Part shown: piece after piece, positions 19,909 to 28,211 of the stretch
Layout: every line of letters begins with the position of its first letter
How positions within the stretch are numbered: position 1 is the first letter of the stretch
DNA from: Bacteroidales bacterium
GTDB lineage: Bacteria > Bacteroidota > Bacteroidia > Bacteroidales > F082
Length of the DNA: 64,000 bases
Assembly (NCBI GenBank): GCA_023229245.1
Contig: JALNZU010000007.1
Coordinates: 38,314-102,313 of the forward strand
Direction: 5' to 3'
The notes under the pieces: generated by a model
What the model saw: the letters and a program-made list of their open reading frames with translations, nothing else
Told to the model about the DNA's origin: nothing
The model's database searches: none
Position numbers and translations under genes: made by a program

Positions 19909-20348
19909 TGGCAACCCAAGCTTCGGAATGTACGACATATCGCAACTTGATGTTAGAAGATATAGTTGGTAGTTTATCAGCTACCGAACAGGAGACTTTG
20001 CAGCAACATTTAAAAAGCTGCTCCTCTTGTTTCAAGCAATATGCCACATTAAAAGTAGGAATGGAAGTATGGCGACAGCCTAGCCATTTCATCCCGGATG
20101 AAGAAATGATACACTTAGTTACACAGAAGTCGCACAAAATAGTATTCGACTTCTTTAGCGTCTATACGGTTCGTTCATTAGCATCTGTAGCAGCTGCCAT
20201 ATTGATTGGAATAGGAATTGGACTGGCAATACCCAAATATGACGCAAGCAAGTACAGCTCTTATTCTGCGTTACAGGATTATTATGTAGACATGATTTCT
20301 GATGATATTTTTAGTTTCGATCTGTTTGATGAATACCCATTGCCATGA
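19908..20348 (+). CDS. Membrane anti-sigma factor with zinc-finger motif
   Basis: This 146-residue protein has a cytoplasmic N-terminal domain with HLKSCSSC (H-x3-C-x2-C, about residues 34-41), the zinc-binding signature of ZAS-type anti-sigma factors. One transmembrane helix follows (about residues 87-106, SLASVAAAILIGIGIGLAIP). A short acidic, aromatic periplasmic tail of about 40 residues ends DEYPLP. By family knowledge it holds the preceding ECF sigma factor inactive at the membrane. Its start overlaps the sigma stop and its stop overlaps the next start (ATGA), so all three genes are coupled. Confidence 0.88.
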   Translation: MATQASECTTYRNLMLEDIVGSLSATEQETLQQHLKSCSSCFKQYATLKVGMEVWRQPSHFIPDEEMIHLVTQKSHKIVFDFFSVYTVRSLASVAAAILIGIGIGLAIPKYDASKYSSYSALQDYYVDMISDDIFSFDLFDEYPLP

Positions 20349-20866
20349 GACGAACCTTTTCCAACCCATACAAAGCCTGGTTTTTTATCATTCTGTTGAT
20401 ACTTATCACTGTTGTAACAGCTTGGTTAGTAAGTTGGCAACGGCAACAGCCTAAGGTAGTCACCGGATATGGACAGGGGTTTACTACTTTTCGTCAGCAA
20501 ATGAGATTCGACACCGTTCAAACGGCCGATTATAATCAGTTTCTTCAGAATTATCAAAATCAGATTGCTCCATACAAGCGTGAGTTATGGGAATTGCAGG
20601 AAGCAAGCTTAGAGCTTATCAGTCAGGAGCAGGCTGATAGCACCCAGCTGATTGCACTTTCTCAAAAAATGGCTGAGGTACAGCATCAAATCAGAATGGA
20701 GACCTACCGTCACCTGAATAAAGTACAAGAGATCAGCAGCCCCGAACAACAACAAATACTCCATTGGCTTTATAGAGAGCTGCTTCTTGAAAACAAAGCC
20801 CGATACGGTATGCAGCAAGGGCCTGCTTATAAGAACCGTGGGCGACACCGGCATGGAAGAAGATAA
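20345..20866 (+). CDS. Spy/CpxP-like periplasmic protein with N-terminal anchor
   Basis: This 173-residue protein has an uncleaved-looking transmembrane segment at residues 10-29, followed by a highly helical, Gln/Glu-rich periplasmic domain. SLELISQEQADSTQLIALSQKMAEVQHQIRM followed by HLNKVQEISSPEQQQILHWLYRELL has the long-hairpin pattern of Spy/CpxP or heavy-metal-resistance proteins. SSPEQQQIL stands where the LTxxQ-type motif normally lies. The C-terminus is basic (GRHRHGRR). The start overlaps the anti-sigma gene by four bases. It probably senses or buffers periplasmic stress or metal for the sigma/anti-sigma pair. The ligand cannot be read from sequence. Confidence 0.8.
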   Translation: MRRTFSNPYKAWFFIILLILITVVTAWLVSWQRQQPKVVTGYGQGFTTFRQQMRFDTVQTADYNQFLQNYQNQIAPYKRELWELQEASLELISQEQADSTQLIALSQKMAEVQHQIRMETYRHLNKVQEISSPEQQQILHWLYRELLLENKARYGMQQGPAYKNRGRHRHGRR

Positions 20867-21109
20867 ACACTAAAACTCTTCATTTCATCCACAACTTTTC
20901 AATAAAACATCAATAAGCCCGAATAATAACCTTCTGATTGCTTATTACAGATAAGTTGCCAGTCTTCTATCTTTCATCTGACGGCAAAGCCTTATACAAT
21001 TTACGGCAAACAATTGGATTCATACCTGATTTTACGCTGACTTTGGTTCCAGATACTGCTAAAACAAAATTAGGTATCAAGTGTTTATAAGATACTAAAC
21101 ACACAAGTA

Positions 21110-21844
21110 ATGACCCAATATACAAACGGATTAACGCAACTTGTCAGCGGAGGCCGATTCAAAAACGGAAACGGATCTAAGCTGCATAATCTGAAAGAAG
21201 AAGAATATTTTGGTGATAATCATATCGCCTCCGGTATAGAAACACCTTTAAAACCCGATGCCTTTGTTTTAGACGATCAGTCAAAGATGGAAATCATTGA
21301 ACATCATTTTGAACAGATCATGGAAACTTTAGGCCTTGATCTGACTGACGACAGCCTGCGCGGAACTCCGCATCGGGTAGCTAAAATGTTTGTCAAAGAA
21401 ATTTTTTACGGATTACATCCTAACAACAAACCAACTATCTCTGTTTTTGAGAATAAGTTTCGATATGGACAAATCTTAGTAGAAAAAAACATCCGGCTGA
21501 ACTCATTTTGCGAACATCATTTTTTACCTATCACAGGTAAGGCTCACATAGGGTATATCTCGACAGGCACAGTCATTGGGCTTTCCAAGATCAACCGCTT
21601 AGTCGATTATTATTCCCATCGCCCGCAAGTTCAGGAACGCTTGACAGTACAAATTGCTGCCGAGCTTAAGCAGGTACTCAAGACAGAAGACGTAGCCGTG
21701 CTGATAGAAGCAACCCATATGTGCGTATCATGCCGCGGAATACGGGATGAGAGCAGTTCTACGCTTACTACCGAATATAGTGGTGCGTTCAACCAGGATA
21801 AGATAAGACAAGAGTTTCTTCGCTATGTGGATCATAACATATAA
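21110..21844 (+). CDS. folE: GTP cyclohydrolase I (FolE1)
   Basis: This zinc enzyme converts GTP to 7,8-dihydroneopterin triphosphate, the first step of folate (and queuosine) biosynthesis. The catalytic domain (about residues 60-240) carries FCEHHFLPITGKAHIGYI and, later, THMCVSCRGI, together providing the zinc-binding Cys and His residues. SKINRLVDYYSHRPQVQERLT is also conserved. The first 55 residues are a less conserved extension. It stands alone, converging on the endonuclease gene. The 72-base gap contains a 7-bp inverted repeat (AACTTGT at 21884, ACAAGTT at 21901) without a T-run. Confidence 0.95.
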   Translation: MTQYTNGLTQLVSGGRFKNGNGSKLHNLKEEEYFGDNHIASGIETPLKPDAFVLDDQSKMEIIEHHFEQIMETLGLDLTDDSLRGTPHRVAKMFVKEIFYGLHPNNKPTISVFENKFRYGQILVEKNIRLNSFCEHHFLPITGKAHIGYISTGTVIGLSKINRLVDYYSHRPQVQERLTVQIAAELKQVLKTEDVAVLIEATHMCVSCRGIRDESSSTLTTEYSGAFNQDKIRQEFLRYVDHNI

Positions 21845-21916
21845 GAGAAACCACGAAAAGACACTTTACGTAGATAGGATCCAAACTTGTCATGAGTAAA
21901 ACAAGTTGTGAAAGAT

Positions 21917-22957
21917 TTATTTAACTTCTTTAATAATAAGTATATAGCTTGGGAAATGATCGCTATACCCTCCTTGATGTTCTGTCCCAACAAAAGTACG
22001 CCATGGATACCCTTTGAATCTACCACTTCGTTGGGTCAGTTCAGGTTTATTATACACTTTCGCCGTTTTAAACCTATAGCTTGAATAATCCTCACCCAGG
22101 AACTCATGGCTGATGATCAGCTGGTCGAACAGGCTCCATGTATCTCTCCATGCATTTGATCCTATTCCCTTTTTATACAACGCATACATAGGGTTAAACA
22201 GTTCACCTTCTTTCAGGTTTTTTTGAGATCCTTTAGCTCTCAATCCTTCTATCAGGCTTTTATTGTTAGGGTTGTCGTTCATATCGCCCATCACCACTAT
22301 CTTAGCTTGTGGGCCGGACATGAGCAACGAGTCTACTATATGCCGGGCTAATTTAGCAGCTTCCATTCGTAAAGGCAGCGATCGTTTTTCGCCTCCCCGC
22401 CTTGAAGGCCAGTGCCCTACAATAAAGTGCATAAGCTCTCCATCAAACAAGCCGGATACAACAAGCTGATCGCGGGTATAGAAATTCGGTATCCCATCTA
22501 GTTGCAAAGTATATGATTTAGAATGTAGCAGGTGAAAATACTTTGGCTGATAAATAAGTCCTACATCTACTCCACGTCTGTCAGGTGAATCATAATGAAC
22601 TATTTCATAATTGCGGTCTTTGATACCTGCCTGCGATATCAGGTCTTCAACTACAGCTCTGTTTTCTATCTCAGCTAAACCCACTATAGCTGGTCCATCA
22701 GGTGTGAAATCTGTTCCAATACCTGCTATCACCTGCGCAAGTCTGTCAAGCTTATTCAGATAACGTTCGGTATTCCATCGGTTAGCTCCATCAGGCAAAA
22801 ACTCTTCATCCCGTACCATAGGATCGTCTATGGTATCAAACAAATTCTCCACATTATAAAAAGCAATGACAGCTGCTTGAAATAACCGGTTCTCCTGCGC
22901 ATGAAGACAAAAGGAAAAGGGCAATAAAAGGATCAAAATTTTTAAAAAATTCCGCAT
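21917..22957 (-). CDS. Secreted endonuclease/exonuclease/phosphatase-family protein
   Basis: This 346-residue protein has a signal peptide (MRNFLKILILLLPFSFCLHA, residues 1-20) and the metal-dependent DNase I-like fold. FYNVENLFDTIDDP (about residues 33-46) supplies the first catalytic Asn/Glu. GLAEIENR, VGHWPSRRGG and VVMGDMNDNPNNKS contain further active-site residues, and the C-terminal SDHFPSYI provides the catalytic Asp-His. Substrates in this family include DNA, RNA, lipids and phosphoesters. Divergent neighbours encode a TonB-dependent receptor and an OB-fold DUF5689 lipoprotein, so an extracellular or periplasmic nuclease is the best guess. It has no T9SS sorting domain, so it is probably periplasmic. 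Confidence 0.85.
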   Translation of the reverse strand: MRNFLKILILLLPFSFCLHAQENRLFQAAVIAFYNVENLFDTIDDPMVRDEEFLPDGANRWNTERYLNKLDRLAQVIAGIGTDFTPDGPAIVGLAEIENRAVVEDLISQAGIKDRNYEIVHYDSPDRRGVDVGLIYQPKYFHLLHSKSYTLQLDGIPNFYTRDQLVVSGLFDGELMHFIVGHWPSRRGGEKRSLPLRMEAAKLARHIVDSLLMSGPQAKIVVMGDMNDNPNNKSLIEGLRAKGSQKNLKEGELFNPMYALYKKGIGSNAWRDTWSLFDQLIISHEFLGEDYSSYRFKTAKVYNKPELTQRSGRFKGYPWRTFVGTEHQGGYSDHFPSYILIIKEVK

Positions 22958-23038
22958 ATACTATTTTATCAGTTACGCTTATATCAGATCGCTAACCACA
23001 GGAGCCTTATGACATGCAATTCAATCTGATAAGTGCTA

Positions 23039-23097
23039 CAAACATACGGAAATCGTTTTGGAAATCAGGCAATTCTTCTTCTAATGCCTTACCTTTG
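23039..23097. promoter_or_regulatory. Candidate divergent -7 boxes for the endonuclease and TonB genes
   Basis: TACCTTTG at 23090-23097 on the plus strand (followed by T) matches the -7 consensus, 25 bases ahead of the chosen TonB ATG. TATGTTTG at 23039-23046 on the minus strand matches it for the endonuclease, about 80 bases ahead of that start. Neither has a well-spaced TTTG -33 partner. The arrangement would allow shared control of the two divergent units. Confidence 0.35.
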
Positions 23098-23122
23098 TAT
23101 GGTGATTTCTTTTAAGATGTAT

Positions 23123-25639
23123 ATGAGGACAAGATGGATTCTTCTGATCTGTTTATTTCTTTCTCTGTATGCCACAGGCCAGAGGGATACAACGTTTATC
23201 GCCATTCCTCAGCCTGCTTTACCAGCTGTGATCCTCCTGGAATCGGATTTTGAGGAAGGAAGCACTTCTGCTGATATTTCAAGTTTACTACAATCGTCGC
23301 GCGATATTTTTGTATCAACTGCCGGATTCAACTTTGGTACTATGCGGTATCGCATACGAGGCTTTGATTCAGAGAATACGAAGGTGTTGTTCAATGGTGT
23401 AGAGATGAATGATCTTGAGACGGGTAGGGCAAGCTGGTCGAGCTGGGGCGGTTTGAATGATGCCGTGCGTTTGACAGAAGTAGCCAATGGCGTTGGAGCT
23501 TTCGACTGGTCTTTTGGAGGATTAGGTGGTGCCACAAATATATTAGCCCGAGCTTCGGCCTATCGTAAGACGACCAACCTAAGCTATTCAGCTTCTAACC
23601 GAAGTTATAACAACAGGTTGATGTTCTTATACGCCACTGCCATGCAGGAGAATGGCTGGGCATTGAGCTTATCAGGTTCCAGACGATGGGCACAGGAGAG
23701 CTATGTACCGGGAACTTTTTATGACGCATGGGCATATTTCTTATCCATCGAAAAGAAAATCAATCCTCAACATAGCATTGGATTTATTGGGTTTGCGGCC
23801 CCTACCAAACGCGCCTACTCCGGTGTTTCCGTGCTAGAGGCTTATACTTTGGCCGGGACAACCTATTACAATTCCAACTGGGGCTATCAAAACGGAGAAG
23901 TGCGCAATGCCCGTGTGAGTAACTATCACCAGCCGATGCTTCAGTTGACCCATTACTGGACACCCTCTCAGAAGACAACTATGCAGTCAACCGCCTACTA
24001 CTGGTTCGGACGTGGTGGAGCATCAGCTTTAGAATGGAACGAAGCTGATGACCCACGACCTGATTATTACCGCAACCTGCCCTCCTACTGGAAACAACGT
24101 GACGATACCGATAATTACCTTTATTACCTTGAAAAATGGAGCCTTGATGAGTCATTTCGTCAACTGCAATGGGATCATTTTTATTTTGCAAATACTAAAA
24201 ATTTAGCTACTGTCAATAATGCGAATGGGATAGAGGGAAATTCTAAGACAGGTTACAAATCTAAATTCATTGTGGAAGACCGTCGCATGGACAAGCAGCA
24301 GCTTGGCTTACATATCAATTGGCAACATCAATTGACCTCTGTCATCCGTTTTACAGCTGGATTCTCGGCTGCTCAGCTTAAAACGCATCATCATAAACGC
24401 ATACTCGACTTATTGGGAGGCGATTACTGGTTAGATATAGATAAATATTCGGAGCAGGAGCCATTTCAGATTACTACAGCAGCTCAGAGCGATCTGCGTA
24501 ATCCCAACAGGGTGACAGAAGAAGGTGATGTGTTTGGCTACGATTACACCGCAAATACCGATCAGGCTCAGCTATGGGGGCAAGCTGAATGGAAGCTGCC
24601 ACGATTGGAAATATATGGTGCTGCAAACCTCAGCGGTACCCGTTTCTGGCGCACAGGTCATATGCAAAACGGCAGATTCCCTGATCATTCATATGGTGAT
24701 TCGGAAAAGAACAGCTTTCTGAACTATGGAATAAAAACTGGTGCAAGTTATGCCATTGACGGACGTAACTATATAGTATTCAACGGTGGCCTGCTAACAC
24801 GTGCCCCTTATTTCAGAGACGCATACATCTCGCCACGTACACGCGACTTTACCGTTGACAACCTAAAAAATGAATCACTGTTTTCGGGAGATATAAGCTA
24901 TGTAGTTCGTACACCTGCAATAAAAGGACGACTAACTATCTACCATGCCGAGATACACAACAATATGTGGGTACGTAGTTATTATCACGAAGACTTCCGA
25001 AACTTTGTAAACTATATTATGACCGATATTAACCAACGAAGCCAAGGGATAGAGTTGGGTATTGAAGCTAATATATCTCCCACAACATCAATGCATGCGG
25101 TTGCTGGCCACGGGCAGCAAATTATCACCAACAGACCCAATGTTACCATTGCTATCGATAATAATGCCCGGCTATTAGCTGACAACCGAACCGTGTATCT
25201 TAAAAACTACTATGCAGGTGGTGCTCCTCAAACCATCCTTTCGGCAGGAGTGCGATATAATGCACCTACATATTGGTTCGCAGGACTGACCGTCAATTAT
25301 TTCGACAACACTTATCTGGAATCTAACCCGGATAATCATACAGCCGAAGCTATGAGGCATTATAACGAAGGTGACATACGTATCGAAAAGCTTCTGAATC
25401 AGATCAAGCTTGACCCGGGTTATACGCTCGACTTTTTTGGCGGCAAATCATGGCGAATAAAAAACAACTATATTGCCCTCAACATCAGTATTAACAATCT
25501 GCTCAACAGTAAAGATATGATAATATGGGGGTTTGAGCAACTTCGAACCGATCTGAATGATCCCGCACGGTTCCCTGAAAAATATGCATATATGTACGGT
25601 ACGACATTTTTCATCAATCTTTCATACAGAATGCAATAA
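23123..25639 (+). CDS. TonB-dependent outer-membrane receptor
   Basis: This is an outer-membrane beta-barrel receptor of 838 residues, driven by TonB for uptake of a large or scarce substrate. The ATG at 23123 gives a normal signal peptide (MRTRWILLICLFLSLYATGQ). The longest frame starts at a GTG at 23033 and would add an unlikely hydrophobic prefix. The plug domain (about residues 35-150) contains FGTMRYRIRGFDSENTKVLF and WSFGGLGGATNIL. Many aromatic-rich beta strands follow, ending at the C-terminal barrel signal FFINLSYRMQ. There is no N-terminal carboxypeptidase-like domain. Eight bases separate it from the DUF5689 lipoprotein gene, which probably encodes its surface partner. Confidence 0.9.
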   Translation: MRTRWILLICLFLSLYATGQRDTTFIAIPQPALPAVILLESDFEEGSTSADISSLLQSSRDIFVSTAGFNFGTMRYRIRGFDSENTKVLFNGVEMNDLETGRASWSSWGGLNDAVRLTEVANGVGAFDWSFGGLGGATNILARASAYRKTTNLSYSASNRSYNNRLMFLYATAMQENGWALSLSGSRRWAQESYVPGTFYDAWAYFLSIEKKINPQHSIGFIGFAAPTKRAYSGVSVLEAYTLAGTTYYNSNWGYQNGEVRNARVSNYHQPMLQLTHYWTPSQKTTMQSTAYYWFGRGGASALEWNEADDPRPDYYRNLPSYWKQRDDTDNYLYYLEKWSLDESFRQLQWDHFYFANTKNLATVNNANGIEGNSKTGYKSKFIVEDRRMDKQQLGLHINWQHQLTSVIRFTAGFSAAQLKTHHHKRILDLLGGDYWLDIDKYSEQEPFQITTAAQSDLRNPNRVTEEGDVFGYDYTANTDQAQLWGQAEWKLPRLEIYGAANLSGTRFWRTGHMQNGRFPDHSYGDSEKNSFLNYGIKTGASYAIDGRNYIVFNGGLLTRAPYFRDAYISPRTRDFTVDNLKNESLFSGDISYVVRTPAIKGRLTIYHAEIHNNMWVRSYYHEDFRNFVNYIMTDINQRSQGIELGIEANISPTTSMHAVAGHGQQIITNRPNVTIAIDNNARLLADNRTVYLKNYYAGGAPQTILSAGVRYNAPTYWFAGLTVNYFDNTYLESNPDNHTAEAMRHYNEGDIRIEKLLNQIKLDPGYTLDFFGGKSWRIKNNYIALNISINNLLNSKDMIIWGFEQLRTDLNDPARFPEKYAYMYGTTFFINLSYRMQ

Positions 25640-25647
25640 CCAGCACT

Positions 25648-27336
25648 ATGATCTCACTCACTCAAACCATAATAAAGAAATCGAATTATACATTGATCCT
25701 GCTTATAGCTTTTGTCATTCCTTTTATCGGATCATGTGTAAAGCAGGATTTTGATCGCCCGCCTATACAGAATCTCCCTATAGGTGAGGTGTATACCATA
25801 GGTCAACTCATTGAGCAATTCAACACCACAGGAGCAACCCAGTTCAATAAAGACGCTTCTGTGTATGGGATAGTAACGATGGACGAGACTTCGGGTAATA
25901 TTTACCGCAGTGCCTACATACAAGATTCAACCGGCGCTATCAACCTCAGGCTGAAGGAAGCCGGAGGACTACGGGTAGGCGATTCGATCAGGGTATATCT
26001 GAAAAACGTAGTGCTGTCAAGCTATAACAATATGCGACAATTAGACAATGTCCACAACGACAGCAATATTATTATCCTGGCTAATCAAAAATATCGTCAA
26101 CCTGAGACCGTTACTCTAAGCGAAATTATGAAGGGAAATCATCAGGCCAAATTAGTCAGGCTTCAAAACGTTCAGTTTATTGCAGGCGATACAGCTTTAA
26201 CCTATGCCGATTCAGACGCCACTACCAACAGAATGATTGAAGATTGTTCTGGCAAAACGATGATCGTACGCACCAGCAACTTTGCCAATTTCGCAGATAA
26301 AAGCATAGCTAAGGGAAACGGAAGCATAGTAGCCGTTGTAGGCTTGTTCAACACTACATGGCAGTTGTATATCCGCACTATCGCAGAGGTTCAGATGGAA
26401 GGGGCACGTTGTGGTGAAGGTGGAGGCGGAGGTGGTAGCGGAGCGGGCACTCAGAGCGATCCATATAATATTGAAAGCGCCATCGATAAACAAGATGCTA
26501 GTCCCTACATAGTTGGATGGATACAAGGCTACATAGTTGGTTCAGTAAAACAAGGAGTTACTTCGATTTCTTCTGCAGATGATATCCATTGGAGTCCGCC
26601 ATTCACTTCAGCTACCAACGTATTAGTTGCCGACTCAAAAACTCAAACCGATTATACCCAATGTGTAGTGGTAAACCTGCCTGCGGGATCGCCATTACGG
26701 GCTCAGGTGAATCTGTTAGATAACCCTGATAATCTTAAAAAATCTTTAAAAGTTACCGGAACTCTCCGCAAGTATTTTGGCATAGCCGGGTTACGTGACT
26801 CCCCCGGGCAGTCAGGCGATTTTGAATTAGAAGGTAACGGAGCTGGCGGCGATTTGATATTTTCCGAAGAATTTAAAAATAGCTTAGGATCTTTTACCGC
26901 TTTCGATATTGATGGCACACAAAACTGGCACTGGGACAACTTTGATGGCGGATGTGCCGTCATGGCAGGGTTTGCCAGCGGAATCAGCTATGAAAACGAA
27001 GACTGGCTGATCTCACCGGCTATAAACCTTACAAGCCATACTGATGTCGTATTGAATATACGTCAGGCAGCCAATCATGTTCAAGATCATTGGGAGTTGT
27101 TGCAACTGATGGTCTCAACTGATTATGATGGCAGCAGCAATCCAGAAGAACAAGGCAGCTGGAATGAATTACAAGTGCCTAATAAGCCTGCTGGTAATAC
27201 CTGGACCTTTGTTGATTCGGGCGATATCAGCTTAGCTGCCTATGAGGGCGCATCAACAGTATATATTGCATTCAGATACCGCTCTACTTCCTCCATAGCC
27301 TCTACCTGGGAAATAAGTAAAGTGATAGTGAAATAA
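25648..27336 (+). CDS. DUF5689/choice-of-anchor J surface lipoprotein
   Basis: This 562-residue lipoprotein has signal ILLIAFVIPFIGSCVKQDFD with acylated Cys31. Residues 45-250 look like the OB-fold DUF5689 domain (ASVYGIVTMDETSGNIYRSAYI, then RVGDSIRVYLKNVVLS). A Gly-rich linker (about 257-268) leads to a second OB-like domain resembling DUF6359 (WIQGYIVGSVKQGVTSI). Residues about 410-562 form a choice-of-anchor J/jelly-roll domain (EDWLISPAINL, TWEISKVIVK). It is directly downstream of the TonB receptor and next to a secreted DNase I-like enzyme. I infer a surface nucleic-acid or oligonucleotide-binding partner of the receptor. The ligand is not proven by sequence. Confidence 0.82.
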   Translation: MISLTQTIIKKSNYTLILLIAFVIPFIGSCVKQDFDRPPIQNLPIGEVYTIGQLIEQFNTTGATQFNKDASVYGIVTMDETSGNIYRSAYIQDSTGAINLRLKEAGGLRVGDSIRVYLKNVVLSSYNNMRQLDNVHNDSNIIILANQKYRQPETVTLSEIMKGNHQAKLVRLQNVQFIAGDTALTYADSDATTNRMIEDCSGKTMIVRTSNFANFADKSIAKGNGSIVAVVGLFNTTWQLYIRTIAEVQMEGARCGEGGGGGGSGAGTQSDPYNIESAIDKQDASPYIVGWIQGYIVGSVKQGVTSISSADDIHWSPPFTSATNVLVADSKTQTDYTQCVVVNLPAGSPLRAQVNLLDNPDNLKKSLKVTGTLRKYFGIAGLRDSPGQSGDFELEGNGAGGDLIFSEEFKNSLGSFTAFDIDGTQNWHWDNFDGGCAVMAGFASGISYENEDWLISPAINLTSHTDVVLNIRQAANHVQDHWELLQLMVSTDYDGSSNPEEQGSWNELQVPNKPAGNTWTFVDSGDISLAAYEGASTVYIAFRYRSTSSIASTWEISKVIVK

Positions 27337-27357
27337 TGAAGAAACATAAAAATTTGT

Positions 27358-27391
27358 AAAAGGATGGGGGTGTCTCCATCCTTTTCTTTTT
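27358..27391 (+). terminator. Intrinsic terminator after the DUF5689 gene
   Basis: A 10-bp stem (AAAAGGATGG at 27358-27367, CCATCCTTTT at 27376-27385) with an 8-base loop is followed by a T-rich tail. It closes the TonB-DUF5689 unit. Confidence 0.8.
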
Positions 27392-27454
27392 ATATCCATA
27401 GTTTTTTTGCAAATTTGCATTTGGTTTTTGCCACATATCTCATATCCAAAACGA

Positions 27455-28204
27455 ATGGCATCTATTGATAGTCTTGTAATTATCCCCACATATAATGAAA
27501 AGGAAAACATAGAATCCATTATTCGGACTGTGTTTAGCCTTGAAAAAGAATTTGATGTACTAATAGTCGATGATAACAGTCCCGATGGCACTGCCTCCAT
27601 AGTCCGCCGGCTGATGGATGAATTTCCCAACAAGCTGTTCATGGAAGAGCGTAGCGGGAAATTAGGATTAGGAACGGCTTATATCCATGGGTTTCAATGG
27701 GGTTTGCGCCGCCATTATACTTATATCTTTGAAATGGACGCCGACTTTTCACATAATCCAAACGACCTGATCAGACTTTATCAGGCTTGTACTACAGAAG
27801 GTGCCGATATGTCGGTGGGGTCACGCTATATAACAGGTGTCAATGTGGTGAACTGGCCAATGGGCAGAGTACTGATGTCGTATTATGCGTCAGCCTATGT
27901 GCGTATAATCACCCGTATGAAGATACGCGATACTACAGCCGGTTTTGTATGTTATCATCGAAAAGTATTGGAAGCAATAAATTTAAAAAAGATCAAATTT
28001 ATTGGGTACGCCTTCCAGATCGAGATGAAATACAGTGCATGGCATCTCGGCTTTCAAATCAAGGAGGTGCCTATTATTTTCACTGATCGTACTGATGGTA
28101 CTTCAAAGATGAACAAAAGAATCTTTAAAGAAGCGGTATTTGGGGTGATCAATCTTCGATGGAGAGGGCTTACCGGGCGCATCAAGCCAGTACATATTTC
28201 CTGA
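27455..28204 (+). CDS. Family 2 glycosyltransferase, polyprenol monophosphomannose synthase type
   Basis: This 249-residue GT-A fold enzyme resembles dolichol/polyprenol-phosphate mannose synthase, which moves mannose from GDP-mannose to a lipid phosphate at the inner face of the membrane. The ATG at 27455 begins MASIDSLVIIPTYNEKENIE; an in-frame TTG at 27407 would add 16 implausible residues. DDNSPDGTA at about residue 42 and EMDADFSHNP at about 95 (the DxD metal site) are characteristic. RDTTAGFVCY and RTDGTSKMN follow, as in DPM1-like enzymes. No C-terminal transmembrane segments are present. It begins a run with dihydroorotase and a MORN lipoprotein (gaps of 7 and 11 bases). Confidence 0.88.
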   Translation: MASIDSLVIIPTYNEKENIESIIRTVFSLEKEFDVLIVDDNSPDGTASIVRRLMDEFPNKLFMEERSGKLGLGTAYIHGFQWGLRRHYTYIFEMDADFSHNPNDLIRLYQACTTEGADMSVGSRYITGVNVVNWPMGRVLMSYYASAYVRIITRMKIRDTTAGFVCYHRKVLEAINLKKIKFIGYAFQIEMKYSAWHLGFQIKEVPIIFTDRTDGTSKMNKRIFKEAVFGVINLRWRGLTGRIKPVHIS

Positions 28205-28211
28205 TATTTTC

